Part shown: positions 20,573 to 33,324 of the stretch, in pieces | Layout of the letters: every line of letters begins with the position of its first letter | Numbering within the stretch: position 1 is the first letter of the stretch | DNA from: Paramacrobiotus metropolitanus | Lineage: Eukaryota; Tardigrada; Eutardigrada; Parachela; Macrobiotidae | NCBI RefSeq assembly: GCF_019649055.1 | Contig: NW_026570242.1 | Coordinates: forward strand, 372,001 to 436,000 | Direction: 5' to 3' | Length of the DNA: 64,000 nucleotides | Position numbers and translations under genes: made by a program | Notes under the pieces: generated by a model | The model's input: only the letters and a program-made list of their open reading frames with translations | What the model was told of the DNA's origin: nothing | Database searches by the model: none

Positions 20573-22386
20573 GTTTAATTCCGGAGACGCTATTACAGCG
20601 TTAAGAAGCTAGGTCAGCTAGCTTCTAGATCTCGGTTTTCCTGATATATATAGCACTCAATTCAACGAAACCAAGGTGCTTGTTTATTAAATAGGTTGCA
20701 TGTCGGATATAGTATTTCCCTTTTGTAACAATTATCCCTATTATATATACTTTAAAATCATCTGGCCTTACCACGATAGTACCGTCTGGCGACGGCGGCA
20801 ACTAACCGGTAGCAGAAGATGAATTTGATTTCATGTCATACAGCAAAATTGTTTGCTTATATGAAAGGTCATCAAGCCCGTCGAGTGTGTGCCATCCTTT
20901 TGCTTTCGTCTGAAGATAAAAGAAAAATATTGTACACGTACATTTATATACCTATTGGTTTTTCAACCCATAAAGTCTCAGTATGTTGCCTTTGCAAGTC
21001 TTTTGGCCGTTGGTACATGTCCGCTATCGTACTCATCCTCCGGTCTAATATCTGGAATTAAACCTCAGTAAATGCACATAATTGACTAACGAAAAGCATC
21101 AAAATCTTAAAGCATGTCGAAGCTCTTATCTTTGCTCGTGACAAACAGATGTTTTCATCTGATTTTAACAAACCCCGCATTGACTTTTGCAGCGTTCTGC
21201 TGAAACAAGTTGTTTTTTAAGCGAAAAATAAATTTTGTAATTCGTCAGTGTTTGATACAGAATTTTGAATTCTAGTTGCGTAAACAATCGATGAAATAGC
21301 TCTTACTTTCTGCAAGACTTACCAAAAATCAGCATATAATGCGGACGGGATAAACACGTTAAATTGCCGTAAACTAAATTTATTTTATTGTACGCCTCTA
21401 CAGGATATATCCAATTCATTTTAATATTGAAAAAAAGCTGCGATTGCTTGTGAGAGTAAGAGGAAGAGGAATACTACTGGTTTTCGTGAAGTTTTTGTAG
21501 CGTTAGAAGCTTATGCAAATTTCCGTCAAGGATTGCTGAATGAAGCGAAACACGTGCAGCTACCAGTTCGTATGAAGGTTGCCAGGAAGTGGAGTCACAC
21601 ACAATACGGTGTATGTATTATAGATAGCGCAATAAGTACGTGGACATGAAGAAAATGTACAGTCATTTCTAATTTAGTGCGGTATAGTTAATTAATTCAT
21701 TGCCATATTTATATGGCGGTTCTCTTTTGTTAGTCCATAGTTCATCCGATGAAGCTCGTATATATAAATCATATTTTACAAGTCCATGTTTGCTAGTACT
21801 CTTTAATTTGATGCATTTGCAAATGTACCGATTTCAACGTTATCAACATAAACTAGACTTAATAATGAACTGCTACAGAATAAAAATCAAACTGCAAAAA
21901 GTTTTTATTATATTTTTATTCCAAAATTAGTTTAAGCTGCCGCCACACTTGTTTGAGGGCAAACTTTCCACCAGTATTGACTATCGGTTTGGGAGCCAAA
22001 ATATTCCTGAGAGAATAAAAACACTCCACGTCATTGTCACTTGTCGGTTTGTTGTCTACTACACCTGCGGCAGTCGGCAAATATTTCGAGCCTGTATATA
22101 TGCAAATATCTCTTCCATTTGATCGCAGGAATAGCTGCTTTATCGATACACTGCTAGCACTTTATAACACTGCTAAAATAATTGCTTATGAAATATTACT
22201 GTTGTTCATTCAATAGCTGCTGCATAACCATAAGTGTAACATTTTACAGTTACAAGGTAGCCTCGCGCATCCGCGCTCGGCACTTAAGTACTGGATAGTA
22301 TTGGCTTTGTTTTGGAAAGGTCATTATCTATATATAAAGACTGACGTTCGGAACGAAAAAGCGCGTTGCCGCTTAGCAGCAGTAAC
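20573..22386. other. Intergenic region upstream of GRL-5
   Basis: About 1.8 kb of AT-rich sequence with only short open frames that lack motifs or splice support. A TATA-like run (TATATATAAAG) lies at about 22329-22340, some 50 bp before the GRL-5 start codon, and could be its promoter. Confidence 0.4.
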
Positions 22387-24564
22387 ATGGAGGAAAAACA
22401 ATCCGCAGTCAACAACAACAAATTGCTGAACATACCAGCTTCCCACAAGAACATTTTTTCCTGCTATACACCGATAATTCTTCGGTTTTTGCTCAGCGGA
22501 AAGGTAGAATATCGTAACAGCGTAAAAGCCAACAGATCGGAAAATCATCACTGGCGTTGGACTGCGGGATGGACCAGCACGAAGATTATCATTGCGTGCA
22601 TTTTGACCTGCTTCATGGCTTCGCTGGTCATGGACCTGCTAGATCTGTTTGGCGACGGTCCTTCCAACGAGCCATCATATGGGAAAGTGCGAAATATCAT
22701 TTCCATGATCGCTTATGCCGACACGCAGATTGTACTGTTTCGCATTTGCGTTATCCTGCTGTTCGTGCTCCTGCGAGGAAAACAAATTATTGCCTGCTTA
22801 AATTTTGTTATCGGCAAAACAGCAGTGGGATTCAGTATTCCAGGAAATGTTTTAAAACGGTAAGAAATCTGTTTGAAGATTATTAGGCAAAGGTTTTGAA
22901 ACTGGTTAAAATAAAATCTGATCTAAAATATTAGCAAATAGTGACAAATACGGTATATTGTAGCAGACAGTTGACTAAAATTGCGTGACGTTACACGCAC
23001 AATTACAGTTAAACGAAAACTTTGGCGCATGATAATCATCATTAACTCTGTAACAGTCTGTATACTGCATTTTGATATAAGTAACAACCTCATAATACGT
23101 TGCGAAATTTATAAAAGCGGCAATTGCGTATACGGCAATAACATTGCCTCCGTTGTTTTTACATATGCATTATATCACCCGTATTCTGTATACTGTAGGT
23201 ACATGATGTTAGCACATGCTCTTTTTATCATCTCTCTTATCGGGACTTTGGCAAATTTAGCGGGAAAGTTGACAAAGCCTTCCGCTTATGAAAACTTCTG
23301 GCGTCTGGAACGTTACGGTTTCATGAGCGCTCCTTACGGTGTCATCTTTTTTGTGCTGCACGTGCCAGTGTCCATCGGTAGCATTTTATTTGCCCCTCCT
23401 ATGATAATCTTATTCGCATATCTGACATCTATTTTACATGCATGCGCACAAAGCATTGAACAACAGTTCACAGCGATTCTGCAGGAAATCGAAGAGGTCA
23501 ACGTTGAATCCAGTGTGCTGACCGTTAAATTAAAGCGCATGCGCGAACAGTATGAATCTCTGCTGGAAATGACTCAGGAAGTTCAGAGCATTTTCACAGT
23601 AAAACTTTTGGCAGACATCGTCACCAATGTTTTTGAGATCTTGGTGTTTACAGCATGGCTGTTGATATGGTTTGTCGTGCCGGAAGGAAATAGTGTATAC
23701 GACTGTCCGGGCAAATTTGGTGTGACACTGGTAGCGTTGGGGAACTTGTGGATGCTGGGCGGGAAGCCGCTTCAGCAAAGTGCAATGGTAAGTCTGAAAA
23801 TCACCTGAACTTTTGTGGACGAAAGGTCTGCAGAATCCGCCAGCATTCACCAAAATAGCCGTCATGTGCAATATACCAGCGTATTTAAGAGCTAATTTGG
23901 TTATTTAATTTTTTCCAGCCGGGGAAATTGGCACTTTTAGTGGAAGACTTTATTTGCATGCGACACTGTCAAATTCGAAAGGACGCTCCAGTTTGTGTGC
24001 CGATTGAAAATGTGGAGAAGGTACCTAATCAAAGAAGCAGAAAGCGCAAAAAATGTGTGCTCAGATAAACATGGTTGCTCATTTGAGCAGGTTGTAAGCA
24101 GGCGCACGAATAGCAGTTAACTTTCTTTGGTAAAACAAATTTCTAACATAAGTAAATTATAAAATTAATGTTATTGAGTTTTGATGTATCGATTTGTTTG
24201 ATGCATGTGTATGTACTTGTACATGTTTATAATATCCTGCAGGTAATGCTGGGCGTAGCCAGCGTCAGCTCTGAAGAGCGAGAAGTTTGTTACGAGTTTC
24301 TGCATCGATTGAAGACCAGCAGCTTGACCTTTCACGCTGGAGATCTCTTGGAATTGGACTATGGCTCGGTTCTGACGGTATGTAGGTCATCTGAGCTCCT
24401 GTTGCTTGTGACGCGACCGAATTAATAACTCTGTTTCTGTTGTTAAGGCCACATTTTTCGTTTTTGGATTTTTCTGCTTCGTGGTCAACCAGATCGAAAG
24501 CTTCGTTCCCAGCACCCGCAGTTTGGTTATTGATGCGGTCAACTGTACTGCGACGTGGCAGTGA
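22387..24564 (+). CDS. Divergent gustatory-receptor-like protein GRL-5, five or more exons
   Basis: Exon 1 starts at 22387 (ATG after 5' sequence with a TATA-like run) and is open to about 22860. A second large exon ends at 23787 with a clean GTAAGT donor, followed by 23919-24020, 24243-24377 and 24448-24564, all phase 0. The protein has an N-terminal polar region, a paired hydrophobic block around YADTQIVLFRICVILLFVLL, a long loop with EQYESLLEMTQEVQSIF typical of insect gustatory receptors, FHAGDLLELDYGSVL in the penultimate exon, and a final transmembrane segment. The junction of exon 1 to exon 2 does not close: the obvious donor at 22862 is phase 2, but no AG before 22990 keeps the frame open. 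A missed exon, an odd splice site or a lesion may lie there. Confidence 0.68.
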
Positions 24565-26091
24565 ACCAGTTTATTAACCTTTCGAATATTTCATATTCGT
24601 ATTATATATACACATATACAATGTACGACAAAAAGAGGTTGAACCGATCAGTCGGTCCGCGGTTCAAAATAACCTCGCAACGACACGCCACCACTAAAAC
24701 TTGGACGCTTACTCACTACTTTCGTGCGCTCGCGCTCCGTGAATATCAAAGTGCAGCTATACTAGTTGCATATCAAAAGGTGTAGAAAAAAATTTTAAAC
24801 TTTTTGATACTAAACCTGTGGCTGTTTATGGCGAAAAACACAAATTCTAGCCATTTTGCTTTCTCGTAGGCACAGCATAGGATCTGTGCGCATAACCGTT
24901 TGGCTTGCAATCAATGCTTAAGTCTATGGAAAAGCAAAATGGCTAGAATTTGTGTTTTTCGCCATAAACAGCCACAGGTTTAGTATCAAAAAGTTTAAAA
25001 TTTTTTTCTACACCTTTTGATATGCAACTAGTATAGCTGCACTTTGATATTCACGGAGCGCGAGCGCACGAAAGTAGTGAGTAAGCGTCCAAGTTTTAGT
25101 GGTGGCGTGTCGTTGCGAGGTTATTTTGAACCGCGGACCGACTGATCGGTTCAACCTCTTTTTGTCGTACATTGTATATATATTTTATATCATAATATTA
25201 TTTCATTTATTAATCGACCGCAGCGTACGTTGTGTTTGATGTATTATTCGTTTTTTTATCTATTGGTAAAACCAGTAGAACCAAAGTCCTCGTTAAAGTT
25301 AGTACTGTAACCGTTTTCAGGTTTCATGCTTGCGTGCACTGCAAATGTCTCGTTTTTGACTTGTGAACGACAATAATAATTCATTTCAGTAAGTAACCTC
25401 TCAGGAGCTGCACGGGAAACAGATACTTGAAATCATTAGGCATTTATTGTGTTTTCTCGATAGCTGTGGCACCTTTTTTACCACATTGCGCGCAAAAGCG
25501 GTGCAACCGCTTTCGAGGAAATTGTAGCAAGTTGGTAACTGGCTGTCAACTTCTAACAATCTGTGGAACCCTGTTCATCCATTGGCTATTCGTAGAGCCA
25601 TGTACGACAACATGTACAAAAGCAAACAATAGTAACCATGAAATTACAAAAAACGCATTACATATACCACACTAGACCGGGGCGCAGCTGCTGGTGGAAT
25701 AAAACCGCCGATAAAAAGTACTGCCTTTACTACCATTATTTAAATAATTGTGTAGCACAAAATTATGGCACAAAGTTACTGCCTCATTGCATATATCGGT
25801 AAAATCTTTCGGCGAGCCGCTGAATGTTCTAACATTTCACACATTTTATTGCTTGTGCGTGTACTAGTTTAGTCCTTTATTTTCAGTTTTTGGCAGTTAG
25901 TCACATTTAAACAACTCGCATAATTATATTGAAAGATGATCACCGGGTTGTTGCATTTTGCTCGAAGATTATTAATGCAATATTTTGCTAGTATATGTAT
26001 ACGAATTTAGAAGAAAATGCGATGGATGGTCCAAGTTATGAATACTTCATTGGTGATCTGTTTGACTCGTCTCGTGGTCGGGATCTCGGGT
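24565..26091. other. Intergenic region holding a large foldback repeat
   Basis: Contains the palindromic element at 24615-25178, starting only 50 bp after the GRL-5 stop. The remaining 0.9 kb (25180-26090) has no recognised gene. Confidence 0.5.
24615..25178. mobile_element. Foldback element: near-perfect inverted repeat with 248 bp arms
   Basis: Arm 24615-24862 is the reverse complement of 24931-25178 with almost no mismatches along the stretches I compared, for example GGTTGAACCGATCAGTCGG against CCGACTGATCGGTTCAACC. A 68 bp loop (24863-24930) separates them. The ends are TA-rich (TATACAATGTACGAC). There is no coding capacity, so it is a non-autonomous foldback or MITE-type element, and young given the arm identity. 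If it is transcribed with the GRL-5 3' UTR it would fold into a long hairpin RNA. Confidence 0.9.
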
Positions 26092-26983
26092 TTACTTGAC
26101 GGTGTCCAGAACCTTGCAGATTTCAGTGAAGATCTTCTCGACGTCACCGTCAGCGGCGATCTGAAGGAAAATCACAGAATAATGTTTGACACCGAGTGCG
26201 GGGTTTTCTAATAATGATATGTACCTTAACGGCCTTTTTGTTGTTGATCAGTTCATCGACCAACGGTTTAGTGTCTTTGTTGTAGACCTCGATGCGTTTC
26301 TTAACAACTTCCGGTTTGTCATCAGCGCGAGCTCCGGTCTTGGCGCGAGCAGTCAGGCGCTCGGTCATCTTGGCTTCGGGAACATCCAATACGATGACGG
26401 CCTTGGCTGGTCCAAGCTGCAACAAGACAATTCCGATAGCAGATCTCCATTTTTGTTGATAACTTACTAAAGCTTTGTCCGCACTGTTTACGCAAAATAA
26501 CACACCTCTTTTTCCAGTTGAGCCAGTTGTTCCTTGTTGCGAGGGAACCCGTGCAGCAAGTATGGCTTGTTGATTCCGACGGCTTTTGCCATCTGCTCTT
26601 TCAGGAGCTCAAAGGTCACGTCCTAACGAAGGGCACAAGTTTGGGGGAATTCCGTTGTACAAAAAAAAACAATGGTTCATCCTTACCGATGGCACGAGTT
26701 CTCCTTTGTCCAAGATTTCCTTAACCTTCTTGCCGCGTTCTGTGTTGTTCTTGACTTCATCGCGCAGCAGCTGGCCCATGGAAAGGTGGGTGTAGCCATA
26801 CTTGGCCTTGATCTTCGCCGCCTGAGTGTGCTTGCCGGCTCCAGGACCTCCCATCAAGAAAATGATGGGCAGGTTAGCCTTCTTAATTGCAGCAATATCG
26901 GCTGGCTGAAATCGTGCATATTTAAAAAAAACGGAACTGGAAGGACACAAGACGCACTACAGGGACGCGGGAGCACTTACCAT
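26092..26983 (-). CDS. AK1: Adenylate kinase 1 (cytosolic short type), five exons
   Basis: Exons in transcript order are 26981-26983 (ATG only), 26687-26905, 26506-26622, 26225-26416 and 26092-26160. All are phase 0, giving 199 residues. Landmarks are the P-loop [13 protein letters not shown], the [12 protein letters not shown] segment, the AMP-site GFPRNKEQ, the short LID region [18 protein letters not shown] and the C-terminal [10 protein letters not shown]. The enzyme interconverts ATP+AMP and 2 ADP in the cytosol. The short LID and total length identify the AK1 class. Two positions are unusual: His follows the P-loop Lys where nearly all family members have Gly, and Gln replaces the usual Asp in the STGDLLR segment. 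A start codon alone in exon 1 is compact but permitted. Confidence 0.96.
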
Positions 26984-28274
26984 GTTAGCTGTGGATTAAT
27001 ATAGCGATTATGGTGTCGAACAGATAGTTGTATGTGTAAGGAGTAAGAAGTTTTAATGGCTAAAAAATTTATTTTAGAAGTTATATTTCTGACCGCCAGA
27101 ATGAAATGGAAAGGACGACCTATTCCTGGTTTTCCTGATCACAGTTGCCAGGCGGCATTAATCACAAAATAATAAAATCGACTGACCTCGTCTCAAAGTC
27201 GGGAAACCTTGATACGGCAAGTACGTACTGTACTAAGTGTAAGTAAGTACTTGCTTTACTTTGATATTACGTAAGTAACGTTAAACAGCAGTTAACTGCT
27301 GTTTGTGCAGAAGTCAGGCAAGTTACGCTTCGTAGCGTTTCCACATCAAACTTCCACGCACATTACGAGACAATGCGCTAGCGTTCTACGCTATGACGTA
27401 CATACGCCTACGTGCATAAAATATTATACCGGTAATGTACCACTTTTAAAAAAATTTAATATCAAGCATTTTGGGCAACAGCGATATACTTATCCGTACA
27501 AATAGCATTTGTAATGTAGCGCTTATGCATAACTTATGCATAAGCGCATGACTGTACGATTATATTGCTGATGTTTTTGGAATTTTACACTTCAGATGTT
27601 GTGGTGTAATTGGTGTTTATAGGCAATGAACCGCTTGCTCGTTGTATTGTATTAGCACGAAAGAATGCAGTGCTATCCTAATATGTATATCTATATAATC
27701 TCCATCGTTTACGACTCTTTAAAAGAAAACCTTTTGCGTCAACGGAGGAAAACGGAAACTGACACTAGTTCCCTTGAGTTATCCTTAATGACGTATGCTT
27801 GGTCAATATGTAATATGTGCCGTAGCACCGATGTTGTTCAGAATGCGGACAAATTACGCTTTCTTTATTTGCATTACCTAGGATGCCGGTATAAAATACT
27901 TATGCAGCGGCAGCAGAATCCGTAAATATAAGCTCCTATAACAAATACATCCTTTTACGCGGTCGCTAAACCAAATATGGAAGAGTCCGATTGCGACTGG
28001 GCATGTATCCCACAGAGATCAGAATGATGCCCTTGCTCTATATCAATAGAAAGGGCGTCATTTGTCACAACAAATTACTCCCACGTGTCTAACCAATATC
28101 AAACCAGTTGTCGCTGAACCTTTTAAAACTTAATGGATATAAAATATTTTTCGGCTAATGTGGAATATTTTTCGGCTGAACTATTTTTCGGCTTTACTTT
28201 TTGATTGTTAACGAAGTGGACAGCCACGGCCCATGTGCAATCGCAGCTAGCTGTAGCAGCTGATCTTATAACAT
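26984..28274. other. Intergenic region between AK1 and GRL-4
   Basis: About 1.3 kb between divergent genes. An 86-codon open frame at 27665-27925 has no motif or splice context, so I do not call it. GCTTATGCATAACTTATGCATAAGC near 27521-27546 is a short palindrome. Confidence 0.4.
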
Positions 28275-29883
28275 ATGTCTTGGAACGGAGCTTTACTACG
28301 ACGCGCAGTCCAACGCAATCGTCTCATTAGTCGGCAACAAGGAATGACCGCAGCTCCGATACGGTTTTTCAAAATACGTTTTATACTGGCCGTTATTAGT
28401 ACTATTATGTGTACAATTTTCATATTCGATATTATTGATATTGGATCATTCAGCAATGCCGGTTTTGCCGGCGCGAACTCCTTTGTTCGAGTAATGGCTT
28501 TTCTCCAGACTCAATTGATAGGCTTTCGGTTGTCATTTTTGTCGGTTATCTTGGTCATCCGGTTTGAATGTTTTCACACTTTGTTCACAAAAAGCCTGGC
28601 TAATGAACACTCGACGCCTGCCGTCATTGCGAAATGCCGACAAAGAACACTGCTGTTTCTTGCAGCACTCGTATTCTTATGCGGACTACGTTTTCTGATG
28701 GAAATCATCGTAATGCTGTACGACCCCACAGATACCTCCCAGTTTGCGGTTTTTGTATTAGATTCTCGTTTTGTGCGTTCCTATTATGCCGTTTTTCGGT
28801 TGGTTGGCAGTTCAGTGGTCTGCGGTATCGACGCATGGTTTGCATTCTTTTCGGAACTAACCCTCAATCAAGCAAAGGTAGTGGAACAAAATGCCCTTTC
28901 CATAACCGAGTGTTGCAGAGAAGATCCCGGCAGCACTCAAATACCGATGGATATCTGGATACTTTGCCGGACGTATTTCGATTTTGCTGTACGATTGCGT
29001 CTAAAACGGGACCTCTTCCGCACAGTCTTATTGATTCAAGTTACCGGTGCAATATTAGAGTTCATGTCAGCTGTTTCCTGGCTTGCAATGTTTGCTTTGT
29101 CCAGCAATGTTGCAATTACCTTGGGAATTTTACGACGTATTTTGAACGGGGCGTGGACTATCGTGACAATTTTGCTGCAGTTCTGTATGCTACTTTACGC
29201 CGCCGCTCAAACCAGTCGATATGTAAGCTTTACCAGTTTTAGGTGCCACTAACAGTAAGATACAAATTTTCATATTACTTGCGCGGCAGGTTAATGATTA
29301 TTGATTATTAGTTGTGTATGTTGTAACTGCCTCGTATTTACAGCACAATAAAATCTTGGAGGTCTTCAAAAAAATTGAATTTCTCAGGAAAACAAAGGCA
29401 AGTGCATTCGCACAAATAAAGATATTGTTAGTACAGATATGCTTCTGATCACGTCTTTTGATATTCCGTGTATATCTTATGATAATTAGGCTCCCTCGGA
29501 GTACAGACAACAAGAGACTTTAAAAGTACTGGAAATCTTAAATGATTCCAAAAGGTCAAGGGGGTTTTCCATTGCGTTCCTGGTAGATATTAATGAGAAG
29601 GTTGTATCTATGGTGAGTGTTGTTTTATTGTATTACGTACTTATATACAATCGATAAGCTAAATTTTAGCTTTGATTTCACTAATGGCAAAATTTCTGAT
29701 TTATTTCAGCTTCTAGTTTACATTTGCGGTTACATCATGTTTGCGATTGATCGTATGCAGAATGGTCAATCCCTTGGCAGTTCCCTTGAAAACCCAATGA
29801 AGATCAATTTGACCAGCTGCCACCAGCGTGCATTCGTGGCATCTCAGAACTGTACACATTTACCAAAATGGGAGACACCATGA
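28275..29883 (+). CDS. Gustatory-receptor-like membrane protein GRL-4, four exons, intact
   Basis: Exons 28275-29222, 29344-29397, 29490-29612 and 29710-29883 are all phase 0 and give about 432 residues. It is the best-preserved member of the four-exon group. The N-terminal basic region is followed by a first hydrophobic segment and the family block FLQTQLIGFRLSFLSVILV. Exon 2 encodes a short basic linker, exon 3 has SRGFSIAFLVDINEKVVSM, and exon 4 starts with the last transmembrane segment (GYIMFAIDRMQNG), then a tail. The donor of exon 2 is GCAAGT, so intron 2 is probably a GC-AG intron. A chemosensory channel-like role is inferred from the shared exon plan and C-terminal pattern. Confidence 0.84.
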
Positions 29884-31075
29884 ATGTCAACCATGGCTTT
29901 TTTTGCCGCATAACAGCTATCGGGACTCAATAAACGTTGAGAGATATATTTATATTTCCAAGATATGTAAATTTATTAGCATCATGTACATCCAGAGAAT
30001 ATATAGAATAGATCTGTAGTACAACACTTGTGCTTGTACTTCTGGCGCTGGTTATTCAGTTAACACTGCAGGATGTCGAAGTGGCCAAAAGGAAATGAGT
30101 TCTGACCACAATAAATGTGACGCCAAATTGATAACAATACTTATATGTATCATCATCCTACTTAATGTAAAATTATGCAAAATAGTGAAAATACCATATA
30201 TACATAAATCTACAGTAAAGCTGCATGCCATTATAACCGGAAGGAGTAGAAGAAGAAGAACGCATAGGTGCGAGGGACAATAATGATGTTACGCTTCTAC
30301 TGTCATCATTACAACTTACATATATTTTACAAGCCCACACGGATGAATAATGTCTTAGGATTTCGAGCATGTAAAAAGATACGTACAAAATTAAAAGTAC
30401 AAAATTTACAAAAAAAAATTAAAAAAAAAGTACAAAATTTTCTCAAAAGTGAACAGATCGACAGCGCAACGCATATACGAGTACAACAGAATATTTGAGC
30501 TGGCTTCACTTTTACGGGACAGTACGTACACAGTAGAAGTACGTACACAGATCGTCAGCACACTACTTAGTTTATTTACAGCGTATCAATCTAAAAAATA
30601 ATAAAAAGCTAATTTGGACTGAGTAATAAACAAGAAATTTTTTTTAAAGATTAATGATCTCGCAAATTTGCCAAATCACAGAGCGCGTCTAATGACGAGT
30701 CAATCCAGCTAATAACAGCAGGCATTCTATTGAATCCGCTGCCTAATTTTTTCTGATTTCTCTGTATCGCAAAAATCATCGAAACCGGCTTCCGGTAAAC
30801 GTTAGCACACTCAGCTTCACGGTCTACGGCATTTCCCTGGTAAATTAAAGGTGCGAAAACAGCCGCAGGCAGCCATTATACATGTACGGTACATAAAATA
30901 AAACACTTCCTTATTTCAGTGGGTTATTATAAGCCAGTTATTCGGAACTTGCTCGTGTATGTTCAACTGCAAGGGATACCCGGCTTTACTATATTAATAA
31001 CAATAAGTAACCTTTCTCTGATAAATATTTGTTGCCGTTGTGTGGGCGATCTGTATGCTCTGGGATTTTATCAAA
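29884..31075. other. Intergenic region between GRL-4 and the Gly/Phe-rich secreted gene
   Basis: About 1.2 kb, very AT-rich, with a poly-A/T-rich stretch at 30405-30435. Nothing recognisable as a gene. Confidence 0.4.
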
Positions 31076-32607
31076 ATGACGGCTGTATTGCAAGTATTAA
31101 TTGTTACTCTCGGTCTTTCGATAACAGCAGTATTGTGCGACAACACATGGAATCCTTTTAATGACCCTTTTGATTGGTCCAAGATACGGAATGCCCCACA
31201 AGGATTCGGCAAAGGATTCGGTTCCTTCGGAAATGGTAATAATTTCGGGGGTTTTGGAAGCGGCGGATTTGGCGGCAATAGCGGACGAAGCGGATCTCGA
31301 CGAGGATCCGGCAACAGTGGCAGTACATCTGATAATAACAACCCCGGCACGTCCAGTAACGGTCAAGGGGGTCGGGTTTCGGCAGTTTCGGTGGATTCGG
31401 CAACAATGGCTTTGGATTTGACAACAGCGGTTTCAACAACTTTGCCGATACATTTAACAACTTCCAAAAACAGTTCGGCACACAGTTTCCGTCATTTTGG
31501 CCCAATAATAATTTCGGCGGAAACGGCGGAAATGTGGATACATCGGCCACCAGTGCGACGCAATCACCGACGGCCGGTAGTAATGTTGTATCCTCCACAA
31601 CAGCGAGCACAACAACCACCAGTACGACGACAACAACAACGGCCACCACCGCACCGACAGTGTTTGCAACCACGTCCGCATTTAGTAAGTTACACTGCGC
31701 AATTCCACATTTTCAAGTTGGATAAGTATAATTATTTTGCTTGTACATATATAGCAGCTTGACTAAAGTATTTTAAAATTTAAATTACTGCTTAATGTCT
31801 TATAAAATGGTTTAAAAGCCATTTTTAGCCAATCGTATAATATGTGCACTATTTTTAATAGTGGTTTCTATTCATTTTGTAGCACCCGGTCAAGATATGT
31901 TCATCAGTTCTCGAAACTGCACGACGGATGATCAGGTGATTGGGATCTCTCCCAGCCCATCCGATCAGTGTGGTTCCGTGGAATGCCAATGCTTTCAGGG
32001 AGTGTATTTTTGCTATTCTACGTGCAAACCACCTCCAGCCCAGCAGACATGTGACGTAATTGTGGCTGGCAATGATATCTGCCCGCAGTACGGCAACTGT
32101 GGTCAGTACTGATAGCGACTTTAAATTATCCATATTATTTATGCTAATTAGAGAATGCCGGTATCTTTCGAATATATACCGGTATGCTATACAATACCGG
32201 TATCCTTTAGTGGCGATCGCCAGCTGGAAAATCTATCATTTTTCTACCTTATGGAAAGCAGATCAGTTTTGTAAAAGAAGTGCCAGTGTGTAATTAGTCT
32301 GATAATTGTAGGGCCGCTCGTCAACGAATCCATGGGCAATGCCAACATCTTCCGCTGTGATCCACGCAGTCCAACCGTACATCCATCCATCTGCTGGATG
32401 TATGAAATCCTCTTCGGCAAATTGACCGCCCCTCTGGGATTCTTCGAAAGTGTGTCGAACGACTGCACTTTAGCGCATCACTGCACGTGCAACGACGGCT
32501 GGGTTCAACCGGTCCAGTTTAAAAAAGAAGACTTCGTGACGCCGGCTAATAATCATGTTTTTGTTAGAAAAACTGCAGGAAATAAAGGCGCTTTTGCTTC
32601 CGCTTAG
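31076..32607 (+). CDS. Secreted Gly/Phe/Asn-rich protein with Thr-rich linker and VWC-like Cys domain, three exons; frame break in exon 1
   Basis: The ATG at 31076 opens a signal peptide (LQVLIVTLGLSITAVLC). Next comes a Gly-Phe-Asn/Ser-rich stretch (GFGKGFGSFGNGNNFGGFG), then a second GF-rich stretch and a Thr/Ser-rich linker ending exon 1 at 31684. The two halves are in different frames and meet at the run of five G's at 31367-31371. Exon 1 is 609 bp, but the next exon (31883-32101) needs a phase-1 donor, so exactly one base appears to be missing. Exon 3 is 32312-32607. The C-terminal half has about 14 cysteines in a pattern like von Willebrand C domains (CGSVECQC, CPQYGNC). It is likely a cuticular or extracellular matrix protein; the specific role is unknown. 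Confidence 0.74.
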
Positions 32608-33324
32608 AAAAACAGCCTGTTTATTCAATTGACGTCTAGTAATTCCTGAGTGTTCCTGTTCCTGCAATTCCTTATTGTTGCCTTTTAATGCTGTTGATGA
32701 GGGAGAAGAATATAAACTAAGTCAGTCTGCAAGTTATCATTTCCGCATACTCTTGCTTGACATATACAGAGCCCCAAAAACAAGTTAATTTCCTGATTCG
32801 ATGTTGTGAGCAAGCAGACTTGGTGTTGGAAAGTCTTGTTCTGTGTCAAGTGGTCAAGTGCACGATAAATGGTAGTCGCAAGGATAAGCACATCGGCACG
32901 TCTGTCTGTCTTTTGCACTGCTACTTTGTTTATTTAATTTTTTTCTAATGTTGTTGTTAAATGTACCGTTTTCCATAAATTTACACCAATATGACTGCTA
33001 TACACTGTATGGTACTTGTGACACTCGTAGAATGCAGTTATGCACTTCATTATTGCACGAAACTGAGGAAGGTTTTTTCATAGTACTGGCAAACAAACCA
33101 TTTTGACATCGAATTCCGCGTAGTCCATTTGCATCAAGCTTTATTAAGTTGCGATATTTACTCGTAAAATTACTAATCTGGCGCATCTTGCATAATAATA
33201 TGAAATCCTTTGGCTTCATTCGAAAACAGAATTAGACTTGCAGTATTAAAGCTGTTTTGACACTTTAGAAAAGGAACGGATACAGCACACTTTGCACACA
33301 TTTCTATTCTATACAGGTATCAAG
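32608..33324. other. Intergenic region
   Basis: About 0.7 kb downstream of the Gly/Phe-rich gene. Short open frames without motifs; no feature supported. Confidence 0.4.

Noticed and set aside
31158-31673. 171-codon minus-strand frame, Val/Pro/Leu-rich
   Set aside because: Antisense of the Gly/Phe and Thr repeats of the secreted gene on the plus strand.
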